A stretch of 64,000 nt of DNA, from positions 62,001 to 126,000 of the forward strand of contig NZ_FONQ01000006.1 in NCBI RefSeq assembly GCF_900112975.1. The letters are read 5' to 3'. A model generated the notes under the pieces. It saw only the letters and a list, made by a program, of their open reading frames with translations, was not told where the DNA came from and made no database searches. Origin of the DNA: Flavobacterium xueshanense (GTDB lineage Bacteria; Bacteroidota; Bacteroidia; Flavobacteriales; Flavobacteriaceae). Below are positions 63,373-64,000 of this stretch, in pieces; position 1 is the first letter of the stretch, and every line of letters starts with the position of its first letter. Made by a program: the position numbers and the translations under genes.

Positions 63373-64000
63373 TCACTTAATTTCAGGTTGAGATTTTTCA
63401 AGTAATTCTTTAAGATATTTACCCCATATTTTTGGATTTGAATGTGTGCCATGGCCAGTGGTTTTATCTGTTATAGGTAATAAGATATATTTTCCGTTTT
63501 TAACGTTTTTAATTTCTTTTTCCATCAATCCGAGTTCAGGAGGATTTACTTGATCATCGGCAGAATTTACAGCAATTAAAGAGGCTTTAATTTTTGATAA
63601 GTAAGGCTGCGGATTGTAATCTCTTGAGGAATCAAAAGCATAAATCAGATCATTAGCGTCTAATGTTGATGAGTATCGGGCTAAAGTATTTTCCATCATT
63701 ACTTCTGCTTTCTCTCTGGTTGGGGCTGCAATTTGCCATTGTAACGGACTGCTCACCATAAACATCAGAGATAATATAGCTCCAGTCATTCCTTGTCGTG
63801 GTTGTTGAATATAATTTCCCCCTTTCCACTCAGGATCCAGTTCGATTAATTTAATCGCCATTTTTCTTTGAATGCGGTTTCTGCCGGCTATTTCTGCCGG
63901 CAAGCTTGCCAAAGGCATTAATGCATCCATAAAATCAGGGTAGGTGTAACCCCAAACCCAAGTGTGCATTCCGCCCATTGATGTTCCCATTACCAATCGA
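63373..64000 (-). CDS. Alpha/beta hydrolase, MetX-like, partial at window edge
   Basis: The C-terminal about 209 residues of a larger protein; the frame is open to the right end of the window. The nucleophile elbow GTSMGGMHTW (Ser near residue 8 of the visible part), the acid Asp in NSADDQVNPPE and the base His in GHGTHSNPK match homoserine O-acetyltransferase-like hydrolases. Many relatives are not true MetX enzymes, so the substrate is open. Confidence 0.8.
   Translation of the reverse strand, partial: RLVMGTSMGGMHTWVWGYTYPDFMDALMPLASLPAEIAGRNRIQRKMAIKLIELDPEWKGGNYIQQPRQGMTGAILSLMFMVSSPLQWQIAAPTREKAEVMMENTLARYSSTLDANDLIYAFDSSRDYNPQPYLSKIKASLIAVNSADDQVNPPELGLMEKEIKNVKNGKYILLPITDKTTGHGTHSNPKIWGKYLKELLEKSQPEIK

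Noticed and set aside
63144..63380. 78-residue plus-strand ORF after the nirK operon
   Set aside because: Composition is not protein-like, it overlaps the end of the MetX-like gene, and no domain or start signal supports it.

Overview
The window looks like a chromosome segment of a Flavobacterium-type member of the Bacteroidota. The evidence is low GC, promoters of the TTG / TAnnTTTG type with no clear Shine-Dalgarno sites, a fused aspartokinase-homoserine dehydrogenase, ECF sigma/FecR/TonB-receptor signalling, and many short hairpin repeats between genes. No phage, plasmid replicon or CRISPR array was seen.

Layout. Positions 0.1-5.2 kb hold poorly characterised genes: a membrane protein, an overlapping DUF262 + HEPN pair (possible defence or toxin module), an SH3-plus-cysteine-peptidase-like protein and a protein resembling carboxylate-amine ligases. 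Positions 5.7-10.8 kb hold the threonine operon thrA-thrB-thrC (minus strand). It is preceded by an unannotated 34-residue leader peptide that is one-third threonine, probably an attenuator. Positions 11.3-26.1 kb are mostly housekeeping: hutH, a DUF47/Pit phosphate transport pair, a small acetyltransferase, a DUF421 gene broken by one stop codon, a protease-like/RimK fusion, clpC, gyrA, a TPR protein, an NlpC/P60 peptidase and a thiolase. Three tRNA genes (Ser-GCT, Pro-TGG, Arg-TCT) follow at 26.3-26.6 kb.

Positions 26.7-39.4 kb are an accessory, decaying region. It has remnants of IS3-family elements, two pieces of a FecA-like TonB receptor, three lipoproteins, an intact ECF sigma / anti-sigma FecR / STN-containing TonB receptor system, a psiE-like gene with an in-frame stop, a P-type cation ATPase and a frameshifted terC fragment. 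Positions 39.4-43.2 kb return to metabolism: nadB, nadA and a PLP decarboxylase. Two 72-bp direct repeats then flank a module with an NTF2-like secreted protein and a stand-alone LytTR regulator.

Positions 45.8-62.9 kb form a large anaerobic / nitric-oxide block. The minus-strand arm encodes an Rrf2 regulator with three cysteines, a hemerythrin, a CopD-like membrane protein, NrdG, a separate tiny protein carrying the NrdD glycyl-radical motif, the large NrdD protein and the di-iron repair protein RIC/ScdA. The plus-strand arm encodes NorC, NorB, NorQ, NorD, a DUF438-PAS protein, NorE- and NorF-like subunits, then copper nitrite reductase NirK fused to a cytochrome c domain, a free cytochrome c nearly identical in design, NirV, a SCO-type copper chaperone and a porin. 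FNR/DNR-like palindromes stand in front of norC and nirK. Together these genes would reduce nitrite to NO and NO to N2O, supply dNTPs without oxygen and repair NO-damaged iron centres. No nitrous oxide reductase is in the window. The right edge cuts a MetX-like alpha/beta hydrolase.
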